A DNA stretch of 64,000 nt from Aquanectria penicillioides (lineage: Eukaryota; Ascomycota; Sordariomycetes; Hypocreales; Nectriaceae). This document shows positions 25,093 through 36,910 of the stretch, piece by piece. Position 1 is the stretch's first letter. The number at the start of each line of letters is the position of its first letter. The stretch is from NCBI GenBank assembly GCA_003415625.1, contig PYIU01000004.1, positions 62,001 to 126,000 on the forward strand, written 5' to 3'. The notes under the pieces were generated by a model that was given only the letters and a program-made list of their open reading frames with translations, was not told the origin of the DNA and ran no database searches. The translations under genes were made by a program, and so were the position numbers.

Positions 25093-26529
25093 ATGTCTCA
25101 ATGGTCTTTGAAAGAACTAGCAGATCAAACTGCAGAGTTCGCCAACGGATTAGCCAACCGGCTTGACGATTTGGGCTTGATACAACCTTCAATATCTCAA
25201 GCTAGTCTTGAGGCGTACCCCAACGACCCACAGATCCAGGAGATTCGCATAAGGCTTATTGATACCTTGGAGTCCCTCAGGGCCCTTGTTCTCGGCCCCA
25301 GTGGTTATTTCCAATGGAATGTTATGAATGTAAAAATGATTTCCCTAGCAAATGTTGAAGCTTCACTGAGATGATGTCTCTTAGATGAAACATGATTTAT
25401 CAGTTCTGAACATGCTCTACCGATTCGATATCTTGACCAAAGTCCCTCTGAATGGAACCAAGACGATTGAAGAAATAGCGTCTGCGACGGAACTTTCCGT
25501 ATCAGCGATCCGTCGCATTCTGCGACATGCAGAGTTACTGGGTTTCTTGCGTGAGACGAAACCTGGCTCCGGAAGCTTTGAGCACACTTCTTTCTCTGCG
25601 CACATTATAAAGACTCCGGGTGGACTAGACTGGCTTGGTCACAACGTGGAACAAGGTACTCTGGCAGCTCTGCACCAAGGCGAGGCCGTCGAGATGTTCG
25701 AGAAGGGCGGTCGGCAATCTGGTCACAGTAACGAGTCCGGTATGGCGCTCCATTTCTTTCCACACAAGAACCAAGATTACTCAATCTTCAATTTTCTTCT
25801 TGAAGATGGACAAGGAGATAAAAAAGGCTGGAGGATGCGCCGCTGCGCTGGCGCTATGGGTTATCTTTCCAATCAAAACCAAGATGACCAGGGCGATGGA
25901 GTTTTGGCCGGATTCGACTGGGATGAATGCAAAGATTTGACTGTCTTAGATGTGAGTCTCTGTGCTATGAGGATTGATGGCACTCACTAGTAACAGCAAA
26001 CCAGGTTGGAGGGTCAGAAGGGCAATTAGCCTTCAAAGTCGCCGAAAGCTACCCTGAAATCAGGTTTATAGTTAATGACTTGGATTTTGCGGAGAACGGA
26101 TTCAACAAGGCGAAGGCGGCAGCTGGATCAACGGGCGAGCAGTTATCCTTCTTGGCCCACGATTTCTTCGAACCATGGCCGGCGATTGAGTTTGACATTG
26201 TTCTGATGCGGTACATTCTCCACGACTGGTCTGATCCGTTAGCAGTGAAGCTACTTCAGAATCTCCTGCCTACTCTCAAGCCAGGCAGTCGCGTCTTTGT
26301 GATTGAACATATGATGCCGGAGATCTCCGATAAACATGTATCAAGGTTTATCAGACAGTGCTCCGGTGCTTATGACTTTCAGATGTGGAGCAGCACAAAC
26401 GGCAAGGAAAGATCATTGAGTGATTGGAAGGAGCTATTTAGCACAGTCGACCCAAGACTCACCATTAAAAATTATAAGATTATCTCAGGAAATAGTCTCA
26501 TGTTTTTAACTATTGAGCTGATAGACTGA
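25093..26529 (+). CDS. SAM-dependent O-methyltransferase (COMT-like)
   Basis: Transfers a methyl group from S-adenosylmethionine to a hydroxyl, usually on an aromatic or polyketide product. Exons 25093-25329, 25385-25951 and 26005-26529 sum to 1329 nt, or 442 residues, typical for fungal family-2 methyltransferases. Order: an N-terminal dimerisation helix region; a winged-helix part (TIEEIASATELSVSAIRRIL, about residues 100-120); the SAM-binding loop LDVGGSEGQLAFKVAE, which spans the second intron; an acidic ribose-binding position in VNDLD; and the catalytic His in HDWSD. An upstream in-frame methionine exists at 24979, but the ATG at 25093 begins the usual MSxxSLxELA start. No lesions. It sits near two other redox tailoring enzymes, which suggests a role in natural-product modification. 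Confidence 0.88.
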
Positions 26530-27346
26530 ATCTTAAAGTGCCGCGACAATAGCTGAAGCTAGTACAACTAACTATCCACACCGCGACTAACTACCCATGA
26601 CTTAGAGACACGTATCCCCTGAATTCTTCTCTAATGATTGCACTGGTAGTAGAAAATGAAGATCATACATTGATATCATTCATCAAAAAAGGTACACACT
26701 ACTTTCGTTCAGTTCGCCGACACTCTGCTTTCCTTTATTGGGCACTGGATTGATTACTTGAGCGTTGGATTTCCTGTCTTTTAGGCGCCATGGTCGCCAA
26801 AGCTTTTCAATTATTTGGTTTGCAATCGAAATCGTAATTCATCTGACGTAATAAGGAGCTAAATGTCCAAACTACAAAATTACAAATGATGGACATAGAT
26901 GCGTATTCAATCCTCGCATATTCAACCCTTGCGTCTAACAGCTGACTGTATCCACCATCAGATTCTGACAATTCAGCACCCCTCTTCACACCATCAAGCT
27001 TGTTAACCACCCAGCAGCACCAATAAAATAGACAGCAGGCCTTGCCTTACTTGAAGTCTAATTTAAGGAACCTAATCTTGTTGCGTCACTATCCACATTG
27101 ATTGTTTTCTTACGAAACTTTGCAAGATGGATCTAGTCAAGCTACCTGAGTGTTCCATGCACTGACAATGTCCAGATGCGGCAGATTGCGTGACATCCTT
27201 TTCCAAACATAGCAACCTTCTAACTAGTATCAGTCAAAGGTATTATAATTTCTCTGTGTTTGGCAGCGGAGTAGTTCCAAATAGGCAAACCTAAGCCAAA
27301 GATATTAGGATGTAGCCCTCAAGGTATGCTTGGGGGGCTTTACGAC
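26530..27346. other. Intergenic region
   Basis: About 800 nt between two plus-strand genes. Holds the 3' end of the methyltransferase and the upstream promoter of the monooxygenase. No other gene seen. Confidence 0.4.
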
Positions 27347-27354
27347 TATAAATA
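27347..27354 (+). promoter_or_regulatory. TATA box of the FAD monooxygenase
   Basis: Perfect TATAAATA about 80 nt before the ATG at 27434. It is followed by a pyrimidine-rich leader and CATCAACATGG, a favourable fungal start context. Confidence 0.6.
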
Positions 27355-27433
27355 GGTGGTTTCGCTCAATAAGAAACGCCTAGGAGTACTCTAAGAATTC
27401 TCAAACTTTTTTACCAAACTCCTTTTCATCAAC

Positions 27434-29305
27434 ATGGGCCGTGTTGTTATTGTAGGAGGCGGACCATGTGGATTGGTCGCTCTTAAAGAGATGTACGAGG
27501 CTGGGCATGAAGCCATGTTATTTGAACGCTCTGGAGCTCTTGGAGGCATCTTTGCAACTGCTGCTTCGTACCCAGACCTCCACCTCACAATTTCCAACTG
27601 GTGTATGGCATTTTCCGACTTTCCCGATCCCAGGCGACTTTGCTATCCCTCCGCAGAGGAATATTTACAATACCTGCAAAGTTACGCACGGTATTTTGAC
27701 TTGGATCGACACATCCAGTATCATTCAGAGGTTACTAGTGCGCGGCTAGGTACGGATGGGAAATGGCAGCTCGAAGTTCTTCAGCGGAGCTTGGGAGCCC
27801 AAACACGCCTTCAACTTGTAACTGATGCTCTGGTGGTGTCAACTGGGGCGCACAATATCCCGAACGACCCCCCTGCCGAGCTTGCCGGATTCAGTGGCCT
27901 CGTGTTACACTCCAATGAGTACAATGCCGATTTTAAACGCAAAGTCCGAGAGCAAAAGCTTCGTGTGCTGGTGGTGGGTGGCGGCGAGAGCTCCGCCGAC
28001 ATCTCTGCCGAACTTGCAGAGCTTTCTCCCGGATTGACAGTCTGGTTGCGGAGGCCTCATTGTTTCGGGCCGCGGTATCTCAACAACAAAAATGAAATGG
28101 AACAGGTGGCAGCGAACAAGACAAATGACTTCCCAGCGAACAGCTTTCTCGAGGCTGCCACGACAAACCGGATGAGTGCAGCTCAGAACGTATACCTGTA
28201 CGGGCTGTGGCGACGGGTCCTCTGGTGTCTCCCCATACTGAACAGAACCTTGAACGGCATGTGTCTTGACAGCACGAGGCCAGCATTCTTCCTCAATGAC
28301 CAAGCCACCTTCGTGACTAAAAATCAGCGCTTGTGTGAGTCCGTGGGGGCGGGCAAGGCAGATGTCATCATCAGCCCTTCCTTGTCATCACATGGAAGGA
28401 CATGCGAGTTCAAGGGAACCAGGAACAAAGAAGCCCAGAAGCATGAATTTGATGCGGTGGTAGTGTGTGCTGGGTATCGCACCGAGTTCCCTTGGCTTGA
28501 GGTCGATGGGCTCAGCTCGAACCCACGCAACTGGTTCTTGCACACGTTCCCCAATGATCTTGGCCACTGCCTGTCCTTTGTAGGCTACGCAAGGCCACAT
28601 CAGGGTGGAATTCCTCCTATGGCAGAGATACAGGCGCGCTACGCTGCTCAGATATTCAAAGGCGACAGGGTTCTGCCTCTGGGCTATGCGACACTGGCAC
28701 GCCACGATGCGACAGCTGAGCGCAACTACTACCACATTAGCCCAGGGCTCAACACTCTCGTCGACTACGCTGCCTTTCTGGAGAATGTTGCTAGGCGCGT
28801 AGGATGTGAACCACATCTGCCGGCATTTTCCATCGTACTGTTCAACTTGCACATGGCGGCTGTTGTGCTGTTAGCGCTATCTTGGTCTGGCTTGTTGAGT
28901 TTTATCGACTGTAGAACGCGTGCACTGTTGCTATGGTCAGGGACAGTCATCGCATTCATTCTTTCAGATGATGGCCTGCTCATCAAGTGGTGGCTCTATC
29001 CACAGTGGCCAGTATGGTATCGTCAACGCGGGCCCGGCGCCAAACCCACTCTGTTGCTGGATGTTCTCCGTCGCGTTCCTCTTTGGCGATCAACAGCCAT
29101 CACACCCGGCTTTGCTCTCCTCGTTCTGTGGAGTATTCCAGTCTTTTATATTCAGCGGGTGATTTCATTTTTCTTGTTCATTCCCCATGTTCTCTTGAAT
29201 GCGTGTGGTGTTCGGTTCCAGGAGTCTTGGGGTGGGCTGCTACGCCCAAAGATGGTAGTCTTGCACAGCGGTGTGTGGAGAGTATCAGACCTATTCTTAC
29301 CATAA
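27434..29305 (+). CDS. Flavin-containing monooxygenase with C-terminal membrane segments
   Basis: Class B-type flavoprotein monooxygenase that would use FAD and NADPH to oxygenate a small molecule. Single exon, 623 residues. Motifs: FAD loop VVIVGGGPCGL (residues 4-14), an ATAASYPDLHLTISNWCMAF segment as in FMO-like enzymes, the NADPH loop VLVVGGGESSADISAEL (about 177-193), and a final ATG-type region VVVCAGYRTEFPW. After about residue 460 the protein has three strongly hydrophobic stretches (about 464-487, 491-506 and 558-586), which are absent from ordinary FMOs and should anchor it in a membrane. Intronless, unlike most neighbours. The methyltransferase upstream and the flavin oxidase downstream make a shared pathway plausible. 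The reaction type (N-, S-oxidation or Baeyer-Villiger) cannot be told. Confidence 0.85.
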   Translation: MGRVVIVGGGPCGLVALKEMYEAGHEAMLFERSGALGGIFATAASYPDLHLTISNWCMAFSDFPDPRRLCYPSAEEYLQYLQSYARYFDLDRHIQYHSEVTSARLGTDGKWQLEVLQRSLGAQTRLQLVTDALVVSTGAHNIPNDPPAELAGFSGLVLHSNEYNADFKRKVREQKLRVLVVGGGESSADISAELAELSPGLTVWLRRPHCFGPRYLNNKNEMEQVAANKTNDFPANSFLEAATTNRMSAAQNVYLYGLWRRVLWCLPILNRTLNGMCLDSTRPAFFLNDQATFVTKNQRLCESVGAGKADVIISPSLSSHGRTCEFKGTRNKEAQKHEFDAVVVCAGYRTEFPWLEVDGLSSNPRNWFLHTFPNDLGHCLSFVGYARPHQGGIPPMAEIQARYAAQIFKGDRVLPLGYATLARHDATAERNYYHISPGLNTLVDYAAFLENVARRVGCEPHLPAFSIVLFNLHMAAVVLLALSWSGLLSFIDCRTRALLLWSGTVIAFILSDDGLLIKWWLYPQWPVWYRQRGPGAKPTLLLDVLRRVPLWRSTAITPGFALLVLWSIPVFYIQRVISFFLFIPHVLLNACGVRFQESWGGLLRPKMVVLHSGVWRVSDLFLP

Positions 29306-30854
29306 TCGTGCCGTAAGGTTCAGTGTCCAGTTTGGTGATTCATTTGGCAATATTTGGCAGGTATCTGGATGTTTGATCTGTATTGGAGGTGCGTACAGAT
29401 TTTCAGTTCTCCACCATTCAACATGGTGAGATAGGAATATACCGACTGCCACACGAGCTAAGTCCCATACAATGACATGAATATAGTTTCAAACAGTTCT
29501 ATCTTGGTTAGGCTACATCTTAACCCCCTCCAGAGAACCAATCGTCTGCGTGGCCTGACTCACATCTCCCGCTCAGCCCCCTCCTCAGCTTGAAACCTCA
29601 TTGTAAGTCAAGGTCAATTCTGGTCAGCTGCTTGGATGGGTAACCGACAAAAGTACCTTGGAATGGAGGGATAATCGTCTATCCGTCTGCGGAAGGATGG
29701 CCCCGACCAAGCGCCTAGCTTGAAGTTTACACCCACCCGTGCTTCGAGGGTGCTGGAATTGGTGATGAGAACTTAGGTCTTGCAGGCCAGTCTTGAGGAT
29801 GGATGGATGTACGCTGAGGTTCCAGCGTCAAGACCATTTCATTCAAAATGATGACTATAGTTACATCGGTGTAGTTAGTGTCGATACCGTGGTATCAACC
29901 GCGCGTGCGCATGCGGGCTCAGCAGAATTTTGCTGGTTTTCCTTGCAATTGACAAACCAACTTTAGGATCTATCCCGGCACCTGGTGAGCTCACATCAGC
30001 TGAGTCATCATTGGCAACAAGGTGCTCACGACACTCTCCTAAGCGGCGATATCTTGCTGTTTTTCATGGGTCGGGATGCTAAGCCCATTGCCTTGCACCG
30101 CATCTTGCAAGTACACGGGGTACAGGGATCGTTTCCCGCCGGAGAGTTTCGCTACTTCTGTAAAAGCGCCCTAAATGTGATCATATTAGTACATGATCGT
30201 TTCTCGCTTTTTTAATCTATGCATAATGATATCACACATTTCTGCACTGGTTCTTTTTGGTGTCGTAGCGGGGCTGCTGGGGGTGGGTGTTTGGTTGGAG
30301 CACTTCCATCAAAGTATTGGCCTGATGCTGATCCAGGCTGGCCGCTGAGCCAATGACATAATGCTCATGTGAAAGAGAACCGAAAAGGAACGGTTGCTGG
30401 TCTTGCCATTGAAATGGGTTTGAGCATCGAATGCTTACAGTTGGAATTCAAGGCAAAACCAGACGGCAGTCTAAACATGGGATGATCGAACAAATCTATT
30501 CAAAGGTCAAATATTCAGACAATCCAAGCCACATGTGGCCCAGTATAGCCAGGCTATAGTCTGTGGGAATGTGGTTTAAGGCACAGAAAGAGAGAATTGT
30601 AATTGATGAAATAGATCATGCGATTTGGATGAGAACTGTAATTTGGACTTGAAATCACGTCACATTTTAATACAAGCCGGCCGGTAGATATAAATATTAT
30701 TCTTCACGAGATATTGCAACGTTGATTCCGATTCGTTCTAGTAACCATACTTATATAGGGCGAGGAAATGAAACTAAGTACTCTCCTGGAAGTTCAATAC
30801 TCCACAAGTAAATGCAATCTTCATAAAGATATACAAGAAAAGAACATCTTAACT
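29306..30854. other. Convergent intergenic region
   Basis: 1.5 kb between the ends of a plus and a minus gene. No coding sequence recognised. A GC-alternating word ending in GCGGGCTC (about 29899-29921) resembles similar words at about 18568-18584 and 19044-19052. Confidence 0.35.
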
Positions 30855-33025
30855 TTAGCTCCTGCGGCATAAGCGGCCGGTCTGCTTGACCACATAGTCC
30901 TGCTGGCCAGTAATGTACCAACCTTCACTACCTACGGCAGTGGGCGCCCAGAATACACCCTTGGGGTCGATGGCCTTTTTGATCTGGGACAAGCGCTCGT
31001 AGTTGGATCCAAAGAAAGACTGAGCAAACTCGGGGTCCATCACATCACCTTCATTAAGGTAGCCACCAGCGCCAGGGCTAATATCCTTGAGACGCTGGAC
31101 GAGATCGTTGGTGAGCTTCTCGTGCAGCGCAGCCACCTCAGTCTCAGGCGTCTGTGCATTCCAAATGAGACCAATGATATTAAACATCATCACATCTCGC
31201 CAGGCTGGGTTGACTGAGCTCTCCGGAGTGTTCTCGGGTTCATCCGCGTTGATATTGTAGTGAACCAAAAAGGCACCGTCCTCGACAATTGAGCGAATTG
31301 TTTGGATAGTCTTGTTCAAGAGCTCAGGGTCTTCCCAATTCTTTTTGGGCAGCAGACGGGATCCGGTTCGAGCATAAGCATTGCCGACGATGGAGGTGGG
31401 GAAGTGACTCGTCCAAGCTGGGTAAAGACTATCATGTTCGAAGAATTCAACCTTGGGATCGACGCCAAGTGCGGTCCAGTCATCCAGCAGAGGTTGGACA
31501 AGCTTCTTGAAATCAGTCAGCTTCATACCAGGAACCATAAAAGGCAAGCCCCGCCAAGCATAGCCACCACCCTCCAATCCTGACATTCGACAGTAACCGT
31601 AGCTCTTGGCGGCGGAGAACTCTGGGTAGCGCCGCCAATAAGCTTCAATGGCCCTCCAAAAGGTATCATCCGTAATATTCATCTCCTTTGTTGTGGTTAC
31701 CCAGGTCATGCCGGAAAAGACAGTCTTCTCGTGGACTTTGACCGTGATGGAGGTGACTACTCCCCAAGTAGCCGGGCCACCACCTCGGAGAGCCCAGAAA
31801 AGATCTTGGTTTTGTGTCTCATCGGCGGTAATAAAGCGACCATCGGGGGTAACGATGTCGACGCTGAGAATCTGGTCCGATCCAAGGCCGTGAATAGGAC
31901 TCACAGGAGAGTGGCCGCCGCCCACCGCGTACCCACCGGCTACGCCGACGGTCTACATGCAGTGTTAGCCTTTCCCAGGAAAGAGATATATACAGATGTG
32001 CTTACTCGACACTCTCCTCCGACAGCAGTAAAACCTTCGCGCTCAGCAGCTTCGTAGAGTTCGTGGACCATGACACCAGCGGCGAGCTTGAAAGCCGGGC
32101 CCTTGTAACGGCCACCGGCGGATGTATAGTTGCGGAGAACCTCAATAGCATTGAGGTTATGCGTCCAAATTGATAGAGCGCCCTCCCCGGTGTTCTTTCC
32201 CAGAAAATCATGCCCAGTGTTGCGAACAACGAGCCGCAGGTTCAGATTACGGGCAAAGTTAATAGCCAATTGAATCTGGGCCACGTTGGTAATGTTGAGG
32301 GAGTAGGATGGAAAACCTCCCAAGGTGCAGTTTTTGCCAAGGGCAGCGCCCTGAGGTTCACAAGTCGCGCCCTCAAACAGAGGAGACATGACCGACGAAG
32401 GATCAACAATGCTATTGAAGAGCGTCAGCATGTGGTGACTTGAAATGAAAGACAAAACTCACTGGGTGTCAGATTTGTTCCAGTTGTCGATGAGGAATTG
32501 GCACTTCGTCTCGTCGTAATGCTCCCCGTCATAGCAAACAGAGCCAAGAGGTACTGTCTTGATCAAGGCACCACCACTGAGAATGTCCAGGACCTTCCAG
32601 ACGATGCTGTTGGGGTAGAGAAGATCACCAGGCATGGTCTTGCACTGCGGCCCGGTGGACCGCTTATAAACGAGGTCATCGTCAAAAGAGAAGGCCGAGA
32701 TGTTAGTCAGTTGGAGGCTTGTGAGATTCGAAAGCACCTCGTCGGTCAATTGGATGCTTTCAAAGCCGATGTGGGAAGTGCCTGAAGGAACATCCGCTGC
32801 GGGAGCGACATTAGACTCGTTGGCGGCTGTTTAGGGGACTGTGGTTAGCGAGTAGGCTTTAGCATAGGAGATAGAGAATGAAAAAAACATATGAACAGGT
32901 GTGTGCATGATACGGGGTGACAACATACCAACAGTCTTGCCATCGATGGTAATGGTTTGAGCGTTGGAGGAAGACAACAGGGACAATGAGGCCGCAGCCA
33001 ACCAACAAGATGTGCGGATAAGCAT
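30855..33025 (-). CDS. Secreted berberine-bridge-like FAD oxidase
   Basis: FAD-linked oxidase of the VAO/PCMH fold. Exons 33025-32929, 32826-32463, 32438-32006 and 31952-30855 sum to 1992 nt, or 663 residues, at the long end for the family. The N-terminus [22 protein letters not shown] is a secretion signal. Both residues for bicovalent FAD attachment are visible: His in [11 protein letters not shown] and Cys in GGECRTVGVAGG, the latter across the last intron. The GGGHSP and [16 protein letters not shown] segments complete the FAD site, and the C-terminal [18 protein letters not shown] block is typical of the BBE domain. Members oxidise alkaloids, sugars or aromatic alcohols; the substrate is unknown here. 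Neighbouring genes suggest secondary metabolism. No defects seen. Confidence 0.88.
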
Positions 33026-35217
33026 TTTGAGACACTCGGGGCTTCTGCTGAACAGAGATGCGACCACAGACGATTGAGACACTGCAGATACAGTACTTAT
33101 GCCAGAATCTAATTCGGCAGCGGTCACCAATCAGGCGACTTGGGGGGAATGATGGATTCAATTGCCTGGGGCTATGTGGGCCAAACTAAACGTCCATGGT
33201 CTTTCTGAATTGTGGAGAGGATCAATCATCGATGGATGGCCCTGGTCATGACTCCCCAAGTTGGGTTGGTGCTCTTCATCATCATGGGGCATAACGACTG
33301 TTCAATTGCGGGTTTAGCTCGGATATTGCAGCCATCAGCAATTCGAACACGCTGTGAGCGCCTGACTGTGTGAATTCACCGATGTTCCCAGGCGACAATT
33401 GGAAAATTGATGTAGATGAGTGGAGCAGATCCACAGGACCTCAAATCTGCGCCCAACTTAAGACCCTCGCATCTTTCACACCTCAGCTGGGGGTTTACGG
33501 CACACACCCAACTCTATTCTAAACAGGGCCGTAAAGATGTGGGAATACACGAGTCAGGTTCTTGCAGGACTGTCATCTGTCGAGTTTGGCTGACAAACCC
33601 ACATAGTTGGCCCCCGTGCAATCTCCATCCAGCAAGGTTGACAGGCTCACGACAGCACTTACAATCGTGGGCTCAGTTCTTTAGCGTAGACTTGGAAGCG
33701 AACTGTTGCATCGGCTTAATTACGAGCCGGGTACAGCCCCAGGGGGAAATATGCTTACATATTAGCTACAAGGTAACACATTGTGGATGAAACAGGACAA
33801 CAAGCCACCATACCGGAGCGATAGGTTGGTGACCATAAAAGTTCATATTGGCTGCAGAAAGAAGAAAAAAAGAAGAATGGAAAAGGAAAAAGAAAAAATG
33901 GCAAAATATCCTCTCAAAGATGGAAATAAATTGCAGGCGAGAAAGGCAAACCGATACTCTGTGCAAAATGTTCCATGCACCGAAGAAACAGATACTGATA
34001 CCCGAGTAATGTACATCAAGAATAATGCCGCATGAATGCGGGCAGCGGCTTTTCTCTTTCAAGCTTCCCGCTGTCAAGTCCCTAAACCGTGGCCCTGGGC
34101 GTATGTCCCTGGCTGGGGTCGGATTCGGGGAGGGAATCATCTTTCCGCGAAGACGAAGGATTCATCGACGGATGAACCGTTGAATCCGGTAGTGATCGTT
34201 GGGGCTAGGGAGGTCCCACCCATGCCGAAAGACTAGATCCATGCGATCAGCTGCCGATCTCTCAGCTTCCCCCTCATCGGCTGTTGGCAGTCTAACTTGT
34301 ATTGGAAGCAAAGTCCGTCCGTATTTTACCTACACATATCGCTGTAAATCATCAACATCAATGGGCCCCAGAATAAAGCAACCAGCAAGGGGGAAACGGC
34401 TAATCAGACCCTACTCATGATCTGGCCGCTCCTTGCTTGAAGACGGAAATTTCTTGGCGGATAGTATACGAAGATTGACGATACGAATATACCCACACGG
34501 AAGCTGGTCGTTCTCTGGAGGAACCCATTCCTGGTAGAAAAGTCCAATGGGAGCCCAAACCAGCATCAGTTGGCATCTTACCGTAACCCGTTAGGTGCTC
34601 GAAATCTGCAACAGCCTGACAAATTGACCTTGGGCTAGGGATTCAGACCTTGCAATGAATAGTGAGGCATAGTAGTGGGGGGCCGCTTAGAATACGAAGA
34701 ATCGTTCAATCAAGTTCGATCGAAGATATCTTCAGAGAAGTTTAGTGCCTGAAGACAGAAATCATCTCACATGGTGATTGAACGGTAATTATTCAGGGCA
34801 TCCATAAATTGTCCCTTTCCAAGCCTTATCCCGATGAGCAGCTGTAGAGTCTAGATCGTGTGTGTACGGCATGGCACATTAACCCTGGGCGAACCTGCAT
34901 AAAGGCTGGAAGGTGCTGATCACTACCCTCAGAAACTAGAGTTTTACACCCCCGTCGATGGTTAATGCTGAAGGGCTGTTATACGCGTACATTTGCAGGG
35001 TGTGATCGCTTAGAGTGGGTTTAGTAAGGGGCATCTAGACATATCGTGCACATGATTTGAAGAGGTTGTAAGATCTCTCGACCCCTTGGTCTCCAAAGAT
35101 CTTCAGTTCTGGGAATGTTCCAATGTCCTCAACACCACGTCCTGGCCCGTTCATCAACAACCTGCATCGAATGCTCATCCCATATTCAAATGCAGCGTCG
35201 ATGGATAACTCGAAACT
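33026..35217. other. Large intergenic region
   Basis: 2.2 kb between divergent genes. No gene recognised. A purine-rich tract lies at 33860-33900. Frames at 33416-33790 and 33766-34140 lie on opposite strands without motifs. It should contain the promoters of both flanking genes. Confidence 0.35.
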
Positions 35218-36709
35218 TTGCTGAGGGGCATTGGCCCTGGACCCTACCCGGATGTTGCCAAAATACCTACGCCACCGCTGCAGCAAACTGGACTCTTCGT
35301 CATATTCTTCTTTCCAGCTCTGTCAACCGTGGTTTTTGCCCTCAGAATCTACACCCGCATTAGTATGCGCACGGTTGGTTTAGGTATGTCTTCTAACTTT
35401 CTAGACCGCATTTGATGAACTCTTTGAGACTACCCAGAGCTCGTTATTCTGAAGTGACCTTCGGAAGTGTCCTTACTGACTTTGATACCCAGATGATTGG
35501 TTATGCGGTGCGGGACTGGTAAGAATCTAAAGAGAATATTTGCATCTCATAATTGATGCAATAGCTGCTTGAGCTATCAGTGAACTAATTGGTTCACAGG
35601 TCTCGTCAATTTTGGTGTCCTCGAGCTTGTTCATGTGTAAGATCTCACGGCCATTGGATGCTTGTTCATCAGCTTACAAAAACATACCAGTTTTCAAGCT
35701 CAACTACTACGGATGGGAAGAAGACAAAGTCCCGGAATACGATCCTACAGCGGGCCTTTGGTGGAACTTTTTTGAGCAACTGTGCTACAACCCCGTCCTC
35801 GCTTTTGTCAAGTGCTCTATCTTGGTTTTCCTTCTACGTTTACAGGGACATGACAAGGCAGTCTTTAGAGTCATTTGGGGATTAATCATTGCCACTGTGC
35901 TTCACGCTGTTGCTATCTTCTTCGGGGCGCTTCTTCAGTGTGTGCCGATAGAAGCGAACTGGCACCCTGACTTGAAGAAGGACCCCAACACGAGGTGCAT
36001 CGACAACAGCTTCCACATCATTCAATCATCTCTGACTATTTTAATGGATGTCATGGTTCTTGCGCTACCATTTTGGATCTTCCTAGGACTGCGGATGCCA
36101 CGCGGAGCAAAGATAGCAGTGCTGGGAATTTTCTTAGTCGGCGCTTTGTAAGTGTACATCCCTTGAGACAAGTTTATGATGCTGACTCAATCAATGTGCA
36201 GTGTTCCAATCGTTGCCATTATTCGACTAGTCAATATTTACCGGCTGCTATACTTGGGTGGAAAGTCCAAACATCACAGCCTCGCCTACGTTTGGACAGC
36301 CGTCGAGGTCAACCTTGCGATTGTATCATGCTCCATCCCAGCCCTGCGACCGCTTTTCAGCCGCTGGTATCCTAAACTCTTTGGTCACAACTCGGGCAAA
36401 TCCAGCGACCAACCTTACGGAAGCAGCGGGAACGCTGCGTTCTCCAACACATATGGTACCGGCAACAAAAAGTCCCGCAACCGCGAGAGCCGCTCGATGA
36501 ACTACATGCTCGAGGACCTGCACCCGTCTCAAAAACACACGCGCACTGAGATACGCGGCGTGTCCCCGACGGGATCCGAGGAGGAGATCATGACATATAA
36601 TGGTATTTTACGGACAACAAATGTCAACGTTATATACGAAGACGCTAAGCGAAGCGAGACTGGTTCCAGCATATCAAACGAGATATTCCCTGAGCGCTCT
36701 CAGGCTTGA
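35218..36709 (+). CDS. Fungal rhodopsin-domain integral membrane protein
   Basis: Seven-helix membrane protein of the large fungal family that includes Pth11-like and PTH-type surface proteins. Exons 35218-35383, 35493-35518, 35600-36147 and 36202-36709 sum to 1248 nt, or 415 residues. Seen: a first helix FVIFFFPALSTVVFALRIYTRI, the family motif DDWLCGAGL formed by joining the tiny 26-nt second exon, FFEQLCYNPVLAFVKCSIL, a conserved Cys pair region (LLQCVPIEANW, RCID), and a last helix VNLAIVSCSIPALRPLF. A hydrophilic, Ser-rich cytoplasmic tail of about 125 residues follows. The role may be sensing or signalling at the plasma membrane. No retinal-binding claim is made. Confidence 0.85.
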
Positions 36710-36910
36710 TGTGCGCTGATATGGTTTCGGTCTATCAAAACGTGTTTTTCTTATGTGGTAGTAATTCAGGTGGATGTGGACCGCAATTTGAGAGTACCCA
36801 CCTCCGTTAGGCAACAGCTAAATAAGTCATAAGCACGACAATTCAATGCCTTCGGGGCAACCATTCAATTTACCTTCAATTACTATTTGTCTACCTCGTC
36901 GATTACTAAC

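Noticed and set aside
28388..28852. 154-residue ORF antisense to the FAD monooxygenase
   Set aside because: Shadow frame of a strong coding region on the plus strand; no motif.
31302..32785. Plus-strand ORFs opposite the berberine-bridge-like gene
   Set aside because: Antisense shadows of verified exons with catalytic motifs.
33416..34140. Two 124-residue ORFs on opposite strands
   Set aside because: No conserved block, unusual composition, no start context; considered chance frames in a promoter region.
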